DNA of 64,000 bases from Thauera sp. JM12B12 (GCF_039614725.1 NZ_CP154859.1:3162001-3226000), one strand, 5' to 3'. Numbered from the stretch's first letter, positions 18,564 to 27,141 are shown. Notes: generated by a model from the sequence alone, not told the origin. A program made the numbers and translations.

Positions 18564-19454
18564 TTACTTCTTGCTCAGGCTCAGGACATAGGCTGCAAGG
18601 ATATGGACCTTGTCCTCGCCGAGGAACTCGCCGAACGCGGGCATCTTGTTGTTGCGACCGTGCGTGATGGTCTCGGTGATGGTGGCCTCCGACGAACCGT
18701 ACAGCCAGTTGTTGTCGGTAAGATTGGGCGCGCCCAGCATCGGATTGCCCTTCGCATCGGCGCCGTGGCAGGCGACGCAGTTGGACTCGAAGCCCTCCTT
18801 GCCGCGCTGCGCACGCACGGAGTCATGTGCAAGACCGTTGAGCGAGCGGACGTAGTTGGCGACGTCCTTCACGCCGTCGGCGCCGAGCGCGGGGCCGAAC
18901 GGCGGCATGATGCCATTGCGGCCGTTGGTGATGGTTTCCTTGATGTTCTCCGGAGCCCCACCCCACAGCCACTCGCTGTCCGTGAGGTTCGGGAAGCTCT
19001 TCGCACCCTGCGCGGCCGCACCGTGGCACTGCTGGCAGTAGGTGAGGAACATGCGCTGCCCCATCGCCACCGCCTCGGGGTCCGCTGCGACGGCCATCAC
19101 GTCCATGTCACGGTACTTGGCGAACACCGGACCGAAGCGCTCCTCGCCGGCCTTCATCTCGGCCTCGTACTGCGCCCATTGGCCGCGACCCTGGTTGAGG
19201 CTGCCAAAACCGGGATAGATCGCAAGGTAGGCGATGCCGAAGAAGATGGTGATCCAGAACAGATACATCCACCAACGCGGCAGCGGGTTGTTGTACTCGG
19301 CGAGCGTCTCGTCCCACACGTGGCCGTGCAGCTCGACCGGCCCCTTCTCGCGCTTGGTCATGTTCGACACCAGCACGAACACACAGAACAGGATGGAGAG
19401 GGCCACGAGGACCATCACATACATGTTCCAGAAACCGCTGATAAAGTCAGCCAT
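18564..19454 (-). CDS. ccoP: cbb3 oxidase subunit III, diheme cytochrome c
   Basis: 296 residues from ATG at 19452-19454. Two N-terminal membrane helices (YVMVLVALSILFCVFVLV and WWMYLFWITIFFGIAYLAI) are followed by two cytochrome c domains with CQQCHG and CVACHG. The NPLPRWW motif between helices is typical of CcoP. It passes electrons from bc1/cytochrome c toward CcoO and CcoN. It overlaps ccoQ by 8 bp. The second helix and the long periplasmic part agree with the long FixP/CcoP form. Confidence 0.96.
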   Translation of the reverse strand: MADFISGFWNMYVMVLVALSILFCVFVLVSNMTKREKGPVELHGHVWDETLAEYNNPLPRWWMYLFWITIFFGIAYLAIYPGFGSLNQGRGQWAQYEAEMKAGEERFGPVFAKYRDMDVMAVAADPEAVAMGQRMFLTYCQQCHGAAAQGAKSFPNLTDSEWLWGGAPENIKETITNGRNGIMPPFGPALGADGVKDVANYVRSLNGLAHDSVRAQRGKEGFESNCVACHGADAKGNPMLGAPNLTDNNWLYGSSEATITETITHGRNNKMPAFGEFLGEDKVHILAAYVLSLSKK

Positions 19455-19635
19455 TTGTTTTTCCCTCAAGGTCTTGCCGACCGCCCTGGGTCGGCAGGTC
19501 ATCATCGCTCAGAGGCAGACGCGCCGCTTCGTCGAAACCGGCCTTCGCATGCTTGCTGTACGCCCAGGCGCAGATGGCCAGGAAGCACACCAGGCCGAGC
19601 ACCGTGATCAGGCTCCGAAAGTCGTTGATATCCAC
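19447..19635 (-). CDS. ccoQ: cbb3 oxidase subunit CcoQ (FixQ)
   Basis: A 62-residue protein read from a GTG start at 19633-19635 (VDINDFRSLITVLGLVCFLA), with AAGGA about a dozen bases upstream. One membrane helix is followed by a charged cytoplasmic tail (KAGFDEAARLPLSDDD). CcoQ stabilises the oxidase complex. It sits between ccoO (14 bp upstream) and ccoP (8-bp overlap), in the standard NOQP order. Confidence 0.92.
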   Translation of the reverse strand: MDINDFRSLITVLGLVCFLAICAWAYSKHAKAGFDEAARLPLSDDDLPTQGGRQDLEGKTNG

Positions 19636-19649
19636 AGCGCGCCCCGTCC

Positions 19650-20285
19650 TTACCGGAAGTTCGAAATCGCCGTACCGAGGCCCTGGAGATAGGCCACGAT
19701 GGCGTCCAGCTCGGTCTTGCCCTCGAGCGCGGCCGGCGCGGCAGCGATCTCTTCCTCGCTGTACTTGTGCAGGCCGACCTTGTTGAGCGCACGCATCTTG
19801 TCCTGGATGTCGTCGGCCTTGACCGGACGATCGAGCCACGGGAATGCCGGCATGTTCGACTCCGGCACCACGTCACGCGGATTGAGCAGGTGCACGCGCT
19901 GCCACTCGTCCGAGTAGCGGCCTCCCACACGCGCCAGGTCGGGACCGGTACGCTTCGAGCCCCACTGGAAGGGGTGGTCGTAGATGAACTCGCCCGCCAC
20001 CGAGTAATGACCGTAGCGCTCGGTCTCGGCACGGAACGGACGGATCATCTGCGAATGGCAGTTGTAGCAGCCCTCGCGGACGTAGATGTCACGACCAACC
20101 AGACGCACCGGGTCGTAGGGCTTGACGTCGAGCGTATTGCCCTTGCCGTCGATCGGCGAGGTGGTCGAGTGCTGGAAGAACAGCGGCACGATTTCCACCA
20201 GACCGCCCACGCTCACGGTAAGCAGCGTGAGCACGATCATGAGGAATACGTTGCGTTCGACTTTTTCGTGTTTCGATTGAGCCAT
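19650..20285 (-). CDS. ccoO: cbb3 oxidase subunit II, monoheme cytochrome c
   Basis: 211 residues. An N-terminal membrane anchor ([20 protein letters not shown]) precedes a periplasmic cytochrome c domain with [15 protein letters not shown] (heme CYNCH). The [15 protein letters not shown] region near the C-terminus (here [11 protein letters not shown]) carries the axial methionine. It is the first c-heme donor to the binuclear centre in CcoN. The gene starts 15 bp after ccoN. Confidence 0.97.
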   Translation of the reverse strand: MAQSKHEKVERNVFLMIVLTLLTVSVGGLVEIVPLFFQHSTTSPIDGKGNTLDVKPYDPVRLVGRDIYVREGCYNCHSQMIRPFRAETERYGHYSVAGEFIYDHPFQWGSKRTGPDLARVGGRYSDEWQRVHLLNPRDVVPESNMPAFPWLDRPVKADDIQDKMRALNKVGLHKYSEEEIAAAPAALEGKTELDAIVAYLQGLGTAISNFR

Positions 20286-20300
20286 GTTCTTGTTCTCCGA

Positions 20301-21731
20301 TCAGGCGTGGGCAGCCGCAGGCGCGAGCACCGGGGCGTCGTAGGCCTTCTGGCCGGCGATGGTCTTCAGCATGTTGTAGAACATGATGAACATGCCGGTC
20401 AGGAACAGCGCGCCGCCGATGAAGCGGATGGTCCAGAACGGATAGCTGGCCTTGACGCTCTCGACGAAGGAGTAGGTCAGGGTGCCGTCCGGGTTGGTGG
20501 CGCGCCACATCAGGCCCTGCATCACGCCGGAAATCCACATCGAGGCGATGTAGAGCACGATGCCGATGGTGGCGATCCAGAAGTGGGCGTTGATCAGCTT
20601 GACGCTGTACATCTCGGTCCGGCCATAGAGGCGCGGCAGCAGGAAGTAGACCGAGCCGATCGAGATCATTGCCACCCAGCCCAGCGCGCCCGAGTGCACG
20701 TGACCGACCGTCCAGTCGGTGTAGTGCGACAGCGCATTGACCGTCTTGATCGACATCATCGGACCTTCGAAGGTCGACATGCCGTAGAAGGACAGGGAGG
20801 TGATCAGGAACTTGAGGATCGGGTCGGTACGCAGCTTATGCCACGCACCCGACAGGGTCAGCACGCCGTTGATCATGCCACCCCAGGACGGCGCGAGCAG
20901 GATCAGCGAGAACACCATGCCGACGGACTGCGTCCAGTCGGGCAGCGCGGTGTAGTGCAGATGGTGCGGGCCCGCCCACATGTAGGTGAAGATCAGCGCC
21001 CAGAAGTGCACCACCGACAGCCGGTAGGAATAGACCGGGCGGTCGGCCTGCTTGGGCACGAAGTAGTACATCATCCCGAGGAAGCCGGCGGTCAGGAAGA
21101 AGCCCACCGCATTGTGGCCGTACCACCACTGGATCATCGCGTCCTGCACGCCGGCATAGGCGGAGTAGGACTTCATCGAGGTCAGCGAGACCGGAATGGC
21201 TGCGCTGTTGACGATGTGAAGCAGCGCCACGGTGAGGATGAAGGCGCCGAAGAACCAGTTCGCGACGTAGATGTGCGAGACCTTGCGCTTGGCGATCGTG
21301 CCGAAGAAGACGACGGCGTAGGAGACCCACACGATCGCAATCAGGATGTCGATCGGCCACTCGAGCTCGGCGTACTCCTTGGAGGAGGTGTAGCCCAGCG
21401 GCAGCGTGATCGCCGCCAGCACGATGACCAGTTGCCAGCCCCAGAACGTGAAGGCCGCGAGGCCGGGGGCGAACAGCCGAGTGTGACAGGTGCGCTGCAC
21501 GACGTAATACGAGGTCGCGAACAGCGCGCAGCCACCGAACGCGAAGATCACGGCGTTGGTGTGCAGCGGACGGAGCCTGCCGAAATGCAGGAATTCGTGC
21601 ACGTTCAGTTCCGGCCATACGAGCTGTGCTGCGGCGATCACGCCGACCAGCATGCCCACAATGCCCCACACCACCGTCATGATGGCGAACTGCCGCACGA
21701 CTTTATAGTTATAAGTCGCTTGCGATTGCAT
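20301..21731 (-). CDS. ccoN: cbb3 oxidase catalytic subunit I
   Basis: 476 residues from ATG at 21729-21731, with AGAGGTGA upstream; a GTG three codons earlier is less well placed. About twelve membrane helices. The heme and CuB ligands of heme-copper oxidases are seen in [35 protein letters not shown] (paired His) and [14 protein letters not shown]. It reduces O2 to water with high affinity and pumps protons. First gene of ccoNOQP; an Fnr box and -10 lie 77-117 bp upstream. Confidence 0.97.
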   Translation of the reverse strand: MQSQATYNYKVVRQFAIMTVVWGIVGMLVGVIAAAQLVWPELNVHEFLHFGRLRPLHTNAVIFAFGGCALFATSYYVVQRTCHTRLFAPGLAAFTFWGWQLVIVLAAITLPLGYTSSKEYAELEWPIDILIAIVWVSYAVVFFGTIAKRKVSHIYVANWFFGAFILTVALLHIVNSAAIPVSLTSMKSYSAYAGVQDAMIQWWYGHNAVGFFLTAGFLGMMYYFVPKQADRPVYSYRLSVVHFWALIFTYMWAGPHHLHYTALPDWTQSVGMVFSLILLAPSWGGMINGVLTLSGAWHKLRTDPILKFLITSLSFYGMSTFEGPMMSIKTVNALSHYTDWTVGHVHSGALGWVAMISIGSVYFLLPRLYGRTEMYSVKLINAHFWIATIGIVLYIASMWISGVMQGLMWRATNPDGTLTYSFVESVKASYPFWTIRFIGGALFLTGMFIMFYNMLKTIAGQKAYDAPVLAPAAAHA

Positions 21732-21807
21732 GTGAGTCACCTCTTCGTTTTAGAAACCTTTCTTGCGCAGCAACCCTGAGGCGCCACGGATCTTGCCCAA
21801 CCCAGGG

Positions 21808-21848
21808 AGAATACCGGTGGCGCGAGTACGCAATTTGACACAGATCAA
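21808..21848 (-). promoter_or_regulatory. Fnr-dependent promoter of ccoNOQP
   Basis: Read on the minus strand, the box is TTGATCTGTGTCAA (21848-21835), one mismatch from a symmetric Fnr site. Exactly 21 nt further is TATTCT (21813-21808), a 4/6 match to the -10 consensus. The box centre is then at about -41.5 from a start near 21801, the classical class II position. Leader length to ccoN is about 70 nt. Confidence 0.85.
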
Positions 21849-22054
21849 CATTGTATTGCAGCACAGCAGGGGGCGGAAGCGAAAATTGGAAGATGTCCAG
21901 AAACACGCGCAAACCTGCGCCGTTATTGGGTTACAGCGATCCGGGCACTGACGCGGGAAACCGCGTCCGGACACTCGATGCGAATTCACGGACGGAATGC
22001 GCCATATTCGCAAAAAGACGCCTCAATCGAGGGGAAGGCGCGAATTCGAGGCGC

Positions 22055-22082
22055 AAAAAAAAGGGTGCGCATGAACGCACCC
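22055..22082 (-). terminator. Intrinsic terminator downstream of ccoS / end of the putative sRNA
   Basis: GGGTGCG and CGCACCC (22063-22082) form a 7-bp stem with a 6-nt loop, followed on the minus strand by eight consecutive T (22062-22055). It would end both readthrough from ccoIS and the shorter sRNA transcript. Confidence 0.9.
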
Positions 22083-22146
22083 CCAACCCCAACAGAGAGA
22101 CAAAAACCGGACTGACCACCGGCATGCCATGCCGGTCGATCAACAT
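22055..22146 (-). ncRNA. Putative Fnr-activated small RNA between ccoS and ccoN
   Basis: A transcript of about 92 nt is predicted from a start near 22146 to the U-tract at 22055. It has a short hairpin near the 5' end (perfect 9-bp arms ACCGGCATG/CATGCCGGT, 22118-22136), a single-stranded CU/GU-rich stretch (TTTTTGTCTCTCTGTT, 22091-22106), and a terminator hairpin followed by eight U. The upstream promoter has an Fnr box and a -10 with the same 21-nt spacing as ccoN. No convincing protein is encoded. This is a prediction; no family is recognised. Confidence 0.55.
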
Positions 22147-22152
22147 GCGTCC

Positions 22153-22193
22153 ATTCTGCCAACCGGCATCCCCGGCGTGTTGACATAGGTCAA
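22153..22193 (-). promoter_or_regulatory. Fnr box and -10 of the putative sRNA
   Basis: TTGACCTATGTCAA on the minus strand (22193-22180) is a perfect TTGAC-N4-GTCAA repeat. CAGAAT (22158-22153), a 4/6 -10 match, follows after exactly 21 nt. The next protein gene downstream is ccoN, more than 400 bp away and behind the terminator at 22055-22082, so this promoter does not serve a protein gene in any obvious way. Confidence 0.75.
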
Positions 22194-22212
22194 CCCAACG
22201 TCACATTGGCGA

Positions 22213-22443
22213 TCAGGAAGGCGCAGGTCCGTCCGTATCTCCCGCCTTCGTTTCGCCGCTGCGCTTCATCTCGCGCTCGGGCTCGCCCGCAGCATCCGGC
22301 TCGTCACGATCGTCCATCAGGAGCCGGTATGCAGGCCCCTCGAGATCGTCGAACTGGCCACTGCGCAAAGACCACCAGAACAACAGCCCGATCACGAACA
22401 CGAGCACGACCGAAAGCGGAATCAGCAGGTATAGGCTCTCCAT
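22213..22443 (-). CDS. ccoS: cbb3 oxidase maturation protein CcoS
   Basis: 76 residues from ATG at 22441-22443. The N-terminal helix (YLLIPLSVVLVFVIGLLFWW) is followed by SGQFDDLEGPAYRLLMDDD-type sequence (here GQFDDLEGPAYRLLMDD), the CcoS signature, and a charged tail. CcoS is needed for cofactor insertion into cbb3 oxidase. It is 20 bp downstream of ccoI, same operon. Confidence 0.95.
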   Translation of the reverse strand: MESLYLLIPLSVVLVFVIGLLFWWSLRSGQFDDLEGPAYRLLMDDRDEPDAAGEPEREMKRSGETKAGDTDGPAPS

Positions 22444-22463
22444 CGTCTTCTCCGCCGGTGCGC

Positions 22464-24953
22464 TCAGCGCTTTCCGGGAACGCCCTGCAGGCGCATTGCA
22501 TTGAGCACGACCAGCAGCGAGCTCGCCGCCATGCCGATGCCGGCCATCCACGGCGTCACCAGCCCGGCCATCGCCAGCGGCACCGATGTGAAGTTGTAGG
22601 CGAACGACCACCACAGGTTCTGGCGAATGATCCGCAGCGTCTTGCGCGCGAGATCGACGCCACGCCCGAGGCTGGCCAGGTTCTCGTTGAGCAGCACGAT
22701 GTCGGCCTGATTGCGCGCCAGGTCCGTGCCGCCCCCCATGGCGATCGACACATGCGCCTGAGCCAGCACCGGCGCGTCGTTTACGCCATCGCCGACCATC
22801 GCCACCACGGCGCCAGGATCCTGCTGCAGGCCGGAGATCGCCTGCTGCTTGCCCTGCGGGCTCAGTCCGCCATGTGCATCACGGATGCCGAGCATCGCTG
22901 CCATACCCTCGACCACCACCGGCGCATCTCCGGAGAGCACGCTCATGGGCACGCCCTCGCCTGCGAGGCGACGAGCCAGCGCCGGTGCCTCCGCACGCAA
23001 CTGATCCCCCAGTCGAAACAATCCGAGCCAGCCCGCCCGGCTCGCCAGCGCGATCACCGTCCCACCCTGGGCAGCGAACGACTCGAGCGCCGCCGGCGCG
23101 GCCAAGCCGGCCGCCGCTGCGACGAAATCCGGGCGACCGATCCACATCGCCTCGCCCTCGACCACGCCACTCATGCCTTCGCCGGTCTGTGCGACCAGGT
23201 CGATCGCCACCGGCAACGCCTGCTCACCCGCAGCGGCGCGCAAGCCCGTTGCCACCGGGTGCTCCGAGCCCTGCTCGATCGCGGCGGCAAGACGGATCAG
23301 CGCGTCGTCGCCGCGCTCGCCGAGGGCCAGCACCTCCTCGAGCTGCATGCGGCCGTGGGTGAGCGTACCGGTCTTGTCGAAAACGAAGTGATTCGCGCGC
23401 GCCAGGGTCTCGATCGCATGCCCGCGGGTAACCAGCACACCCATGCGCGCCAGCGCATCGGTCGCCACGGTGAGCGCAGTCGGCGTCGCGAGGGAAAGTG
23501 CGCAGGGGCAGGCCACCACCAGCACCGATACGAAGACCCAAAGTGCGCGATCGGGATCGATGACGTACCAGGCGATACCGGTCAACCCCGCGAGCACCAG
23601 CAAGGTCACGATGAAATACACCGCCACCCGGTCAGCCACCGTCGCAACGCGCGGCTTCTCGCCCGCCGCGCGTTCCATCAGGCGCCGGATCGCGGCCAGC
23701 CGGGTGGCGTCGCCCACTTGCTCGACACGCAGGAGCAGGGGCGAGGACACGTTGATGCTGCCGCCGGTAAGACGGTCGCCGACGCGCTTGGGCACCGGCA
23801 TGCTCTCGCCGGTGAGCAAGGCCTCGTTCGCCTCGCCAACGCCTTCGACGACCGTCCCATCGACCGGGATCACCTCGCCCGGACGCACGCGGACGACATC
23901 GCCCGGCACCAGCTCGGACGTCGGCACCCTATCCGCCGACGTCCGTTGCGGCCAGCCTGCGATGCGTTCGGCAAAGGACGGCAGCGCCTTGCCGAGTTCC
24001 TCCACCCCGCGCACCGCACGCTGACGCGCGATCATCTCGAGGTAGCGCCCGCCGAGCAGGAAGAACACGAACATGGTCACCGAGTCGAAATAGACCTCCG
24101 GCCCGTCGGTCAGCGTGGCCCACAGACTGGCGACGAAGGCGCTGCCCACGCCCACCGCGACCGGCACGTCCATGCCGAGCCGGCGCAGGCGCACGTCGCG
24201 CCAGGCACGCTGGAAGAACGGCGCGGCCGAGTACAGCACCACCGGCAGGGTGAGCAGCAGGCTGGCCCAGCGCAACAGCAGCTCGATGTCCCAGGTCATG
24301 TCGCCCTCGCCCGCCACGTAGGCCGGGAAGGCGTACATCATGACCTGCATCATGCCGAAGCCGGCGACGAACACGCGCCACAGCATCGAGCGCCGCTCGC
24401 GGTGGGCGACCTGCTCGGAGCGCTCGGCATCGTAGGGATAGGCGCGGTAGCCGATCGCCTGGATCGCCGCCAGGATGTCGGAGAGCTTGATGCTGCGCTC
24501 GTCCCAGCGCACGCGCGCACGCCGGGTGGCGTAGTTGATCTGGATCGCCGACACGCCGGGGAGGCGCGCGACGTGGTTCTCGTTGAGCCAGACGCAGGCA
24601 GCGCAGGTGATCCCCTCGAGGATCAGCGCTGCCTCGCGTTCGTGCTCGCCCACCGGACGGACGAAACTTTTCTGGAAATCGGGATGATCGAAGAGTCCGA
24701 GCTCCTGCAGCTCGGCCGGCATCGCCTCGCGCCGAGTCTCGGGCATGGCGTCGCGGTGGCGGTAGTAGTCGACCAGGCCGTTATCGACGATCGACTGGGC
24801 CACGGCCTCGCAGCCCGTGCAGCACATGCGGCGCCGGCGGCCATCGACGTTCACGTAGTGCCGCGTTTCCGACGGGATCGGCAGGCCGCAGTGATAGCAG
24901 TCGGCATCGGCTACGGCATCGGCCACGGAAACGGACGGGTCGGCTTGGGTCAT
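22464..24953 (-). CDS. ccoI: Copper-translocating P-type ATPase for cbb3 assembly
   Basis: 829 residues from ATG at 24951-24953. An N-terminal cysteine-rich metal-binding region (CYHCGLPIP, RMCCTGCEAV), an HMA domain with ITCAACVW, eight membrane helices with the CPC ion channel (VACPCALSL), the TGES actuator loop (LLTGESMP), the DKTGT phosphorylation site and the GDGVNDAP hinge. CcoI/FixI exports copper for CuB of the cbb3 oxidase. The N-terminal DUF2318-like cysteine region distinguishes it from CopA. No Fnr box is seen upstream of it. Confidence 0.96.
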   Translation of the reverse strand: MTQADPSVSVADAVADADCYHCGLPIPSETRHYVNVDGRRRRMCCTGCEAVAQSIVDNGLVDYYRHRDAMPETRREAMPAELQELGLFDHPDFQKSFVRPVGEHEREAALILEGITCAACVWLNENHVARLPGVSAIQINYATRRARVRWDERSIKLSDILAAIQAIGYRAYPYDAERSEQVAHRERRSMLWRVFVAGFGMMQVMMYAFPAYVAGEGDMTWDIELLLRWASLLLTLPVVLYSAAPFFQRAWRDVRLRRLGMDVPVAVGVGSAFVASLWATLTDGPEVYFDSVTMFVFFLLGGRYLEMIARQRAVRGVEELGKALPSFAERIAGWPQRTSADRVPTSELVPGDVVRVRPGEVIPVDGTVVEGVGEANEALLTGESMPVPKRVGDRLTGGSINVSSPLLLRVEQVGDATRLAAIRRLMERAAGEKPRVATVADRVAVYFIVTLLVLAGLTGIAWYVIDPDRALWVFVSVLVVACPCALSLATPTALTVATDALARMGVLVTRGHAIETLARANHFVFDKTGTLTHGRMQLEEVLALGERGDDALIRLAAAIEQGSEHPVATGLRAAAGEQALPVAIDLVAQTGEGMSGVVEGEAMWIGRPDFVAAAAGLAAPAALESFAAQGGTVIALASRAGWLGLFRLGDQLRAEAPALARRLAGEGVPMSVLSGDAPVVVEGMAAMLGIRDAHGGLSPQGKQQAISGLQQDPGAVVAMVGDGVNDAPVLAQAHVSIAMGGGTDLARNQADIVLLNENLASLGRGVDLARKTLRIIRQNLWWSFAYNFTSVPLAMAGLVTPWMAGIGMAASSLLVVLNAMRLQGVPGKR

Positions 24954-25095
24954 GGGCACAAACGCAGAGCCGCCCCGGACGGTCGGACCGTTCGAGGCGG
25001 AACGTGGGGAAGCCCGGGTTTTAGCACATTTCGCACCCCCGGGCTATTGCGCCGCAGCATCCGCCGACGGCAGGCGCCGCGGCGATCCGCCCGGA

Positions 25096-25863
25096 TTACT
25101 TGGCGGCCATGCGAATCGCGCCGTCGAGGCGGATCACCTCGCCGTTGAGGTAGGCATTCTCGACGATGTGACGCACCAGCGCAGCGAACTCGGCGGGCCT
25201 GCCGAGGCGCGAGGGGAACGGGACCATCTTGCCGAGAGAATCCTGCACCTCCTGCGGCATGCCGGTCAGCATCGGGGTTTCCATGATCCCCGGAGCGATC
25301 GCCATCACGCGGATGCCGTAACGCGCGAGCTCGCGCGCCACCGGCAGCGTCAGTCCGACCACGCCCGCTTTCGAGGATGCATAGCCAGCCTGGCCGATCT
25401 GACCGTCGAAGGCCGCGACCGAGGCGGTGTTGACGATCACGCCGCGCTCACCGCCGGCGTCGGGCTCGGCCTTGCTCATGACGTCCGCCGCCAGCCGCAG
25501 CATGTTGAAGGTACCGATCAGGTTGATCGACACCGTGCGCGCGAAGCTCTCGAGCCGGTGCGGCGCCTCGCGCCCCACCACCTTCTCGGCCGGCGCCACG
25601 CCGGCGCAGTTCACGAGGCCGTTGAGGCGGCCGAAACGGCTGACGGCGAGATCGATCGCAGCCTTGCCGCTTTCGGCGTCGGTCACGTCGGTCTGCGCAA
25701 ACACCGCTGCGGCACCGAGTTCGGCCGCCAGGGCCTCGCCTGCCTCACGGTTCACGTCGGCAAGCACCACGCTGCCGCCCGCCTCGACCAGCATGCGGGC
25801 GGTGGCGGCCCCCAGGCCCGATCCGCCCCCACTCACCACGAAAACGCCGTTCCGGATCTGCAT
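25096..25863 (-). CDS. Short-chain dehydrogenase, 3-hydroxyacyl-CoA dehydrogenase type-2-like
   Basis: 255 residues from ATG at 25861-25863 behind AGGAGAG. NAD-binding motif [16 protein letters not shown] in [11 protein letters not shown], catalytic Ser in [15 protein letters not shown] and the YASSK dyad ([11 protein letters not shown]). The sequence tail ([33 protein letters not shown]) is typical of the HSD17B10-like 3-hydroxy-2-methylbutyryl-CoA dehydrogenases. It probably oxidises a 3-hydroxyacyl-CoA in fatty acid or isoleucine breakdown. It stands alone, with a near-palindromic operator candidate at 25957-25968. Confidence 0.87.
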   Translation of the reverse strand: MQIRNGVFVVSGGGSGLGAATARMLVEAGGSVVLADVNREAGEALAAELGAAAVFAQTDVTDAESGKAAIDLAVSRFGRLNGLVNCAGVAPAEKVVGREAPHRLESFARTVSINLIGTFNMLRLAADVMSKAEPDAGGERGVIVNTASVAAFDGQIGQAGYASSKAGVVGLTLPVARELARYGIRVMAIAPGIMETPMLTGMPQEVQDSLGKMVPFPSRLGRPAEFAALVRHIVENAYLNGEVIRLDGAIRMAAK

Positions 25864-25956
25864 TCGCACTCTCTCCTATGACAAGTCGCCGACGCGCCGC
25901 CCGTGCCTGCCAATGGGAGCACGCCAGCCGCCGAATCGGAACGAACCTTAGTTCGC

Positions 25957-25968
25957 GTTAACGTAAAC
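25957..25968. promoter_or_regulatory. Near-palindromic site upstream of the short-chain dehydrogenase
   Basis: GTTAACGTAAAC has a central ACGT and arms that differ at one symmetric position; it is embedded in CGTTAACGTAAACGTCAAC. It is about 95 bp before the dehydrogenase start. The ACGT-centred TTTACGTAAA-like shape resembles, as I recall it, sites of the MerR-type regulator LiuR that controls branched-chain amino acid and fatty acid breakdown in beta-proteobacteria. The regulator assignment is an inference. Confidence 0.4.
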
Positions 25969-26021
25969 GTCAACTAGCCGTACGCAAGCGCGGCGCAGGG
26001 CGGCAACCGGCATCCCCCCGG

Positions 26022-26561
26022 TCAGGTCGAGCGCGACGCCCCGGAGGTGTCACCCAACACCAGATCCACCATCAGCTCGTTGGCGAGCGCTTCGAGATCC
26101 GCGCGGATCGCTCCCAGATCGGCGGCGGCTGGAAGGGCGAGCTCGGCCTTCGCGCGAAACAGTGCTTCGCCGCTCATCGAGGCGCTCTCGCAGGCGGTCT
26201 CGAGCGCCTCGATGCTGACCCCGTGGCGCGCAAGCACGGTCGAGATCTCGCGGACGATCCCGGGCCGATCGTGGCCGACCAGCTCGAGGCACGCCCGTCC
26301 CGCCTCGACCACCGCCCGCGCCCCGCCCCGTGCGACCGTCACATGCAGGCCCTCGGCCTCAAGCCCGCGTAACGCGGCCTCGAGCGCATCGACCGCTGTG
26401 GCGTCGGCCTCAAGCCTCACCACGCCGGCGAACTGCCCGGCAAGGTGAGCCATGCGGCTCTCCATCCAGTTGGCCCCGCACTGGCTCGCACGCGCGGAAA
26501 CCGCGCTGACCAGACCGGGGCGATCGGGGCCGACGAGGGTAAGGATGAGGGATGTCTTCAT
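26022..26561 (-). CDS. Tandem ACT-domain protein, GcvR-like
   Basis: 179 residues from ATG at 26559-26561, with GGGAG upstream. Two ACT domains: MKTSLILTLVGPDRPGLVSA at the N-terminus and CLELVGHDRPGIVREIS from about residue 90. The paired 'DRPG' signatures fit the glycine cleavage system repressor (GcvR) family, which modulates the LysR regulator GcvA, but no gcv gene is near. Alternatively a general amino-acid-sensing ACT protein. Confidence 0.82.
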   Translation of the reverse strand: MKTSLILTLVGPDRPGLVSAVSARASQCGANWMESRMAHLAGQFAGVVRLEADATAVDALEAALRGLEAEGLHVTVARGGARAVVEAGRACLELVGHDRPGIVREISTVLARHGVSIEALETACESASMSGEALFRAKAELALPAAADLGAIRADLEALANELMVDLVLGDTSGASRST

Positions 26562-26748
26562 GTACGCACTCCCGGTTGATCGCGCCGCAACCACAGGCAG
26601 ACGCGCATCGATCCACGCAGGATTCTGCGCGTGATCAAGGTTTGCCTACGGAAGCCTTGCGATAATTGAAACAGGCATGCACACGATAACCCACACTCCC
26701 CGCAGAGAGGGAGCCGATCGCCGTGATCCAGGCGCAGAGGAGGAGACC

Positions 26749-26985
26749 ATGAAACTGCCCCGCTTCCATACCGCAAAGGCCGACGGGCTCTATCAGCCCA
26801 TCCCCTTCCTGTTCGTGACCGAGCGCATGTGCGGCGAGATCCTCGCCGAGCGCGAGGCGCTGATGGCCGCCATGTCGAGTGCCACGCGCAAACGCCAGCA
26901 GGCGCTCTTCTCGCGCTACGATCCCGCGCTGAGTGCGGAAGCGTTCAGTGGACTGCTGCATCTCTTCGACAGCCACCCCGCCTGA
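26749..26985 (+). CDS. Small protein of unknown function
   Basis: 78 residues from ATG at 26749, preceded by an excellent AGGAGGAGA ribosome-binding site. No signal peptide or membrane helix. The sequence (KLPRFHTAKADGLYQPIPFLFVTERMCGEILAE, in parts) ends in an amphipathic stretch. I do not recognise the family. It is followed 27 bp later by a strong terminator, so it looks like a genuine monocistronic gene, divergent from the GcvR-like gene. Confidence 0.7.
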   Translation: MKLPRFHTAKADGLYQPIPFLFVTERMCGEILAEREALMAAMSSATRKRQQALFSRYDPALSAEAFSGLLHLFDSHPA

Positions 26986-27012
26986 ACGCGCTCGGGCGGA
27001 CACCGGAATTGC

Positions 27013-27042
27013 AAAAGGCCAGCCCGTGAGGGCTGGCCTTTT
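27013..27042. terminator. Bidirectional intrinsic terminator
   Basis: Perfect 13-bp arms (AAAAGGCCAGCCC and GGGCTGGCCTTTT) with a GTGA loop, between the small gene at 26749 and the tRNA gene on the opposite strand. Confidence 0.93.
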
Positions 27043-27054
27043 GACTTGAACGAC

Positions 27055-27130
27055 TGGTGCCGGAGAAGAGACTCGAACTCCCGACCTTCGCATTACGAAT
27101 GCGCTGCTCTACCAACTGAGCTACACCGGC
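27055..27130 (-). tRNA. tRNA-Thr (anticodon CGT)
   Basis: A 76-nt cloverleaf with encoded CCA (27055-27057). D-arm GCTC...GAGC, anticodon loop TTCGTAA giving CGT for codon ACG, 5-nt variable loop, T-arm GGGAG-TTCGAGT-CTCTT. It closely follows the E. coli thrW pattern in the anticodon region. The acceptor stem has one U6-U67 mismatch (GCCGGTG against CTCCGGC). Unprocessed transcript probably ends at the terminator 27013-27042. Confidence 0.95.
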
Positions 27131-27141
27131 TGAGGGCGCGG

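Noticed and set aside
21931..22146. 71-codon minus-strand reading frame starting at the predicted sRNA start
   Set aside because: It runs through the terminator hairpin and U-tract, has no ribosome-binding site and has no recognisable protein features.
25011..25045. AGCCCGGG/CCCGGGCT inverted repeat upstream of ccoI as a terminator
   Set aside because: Nineteen-base loop and no U-tract on either strand.
22206..25148. 980-codon plus-strand reading frame opposite ccoI and ccoS
   Set aside because: Antisense frame of a certain P-type ATPase; Arg/His/Gln/Ala-rich composition is the usual artefact of GC-rich DNA.
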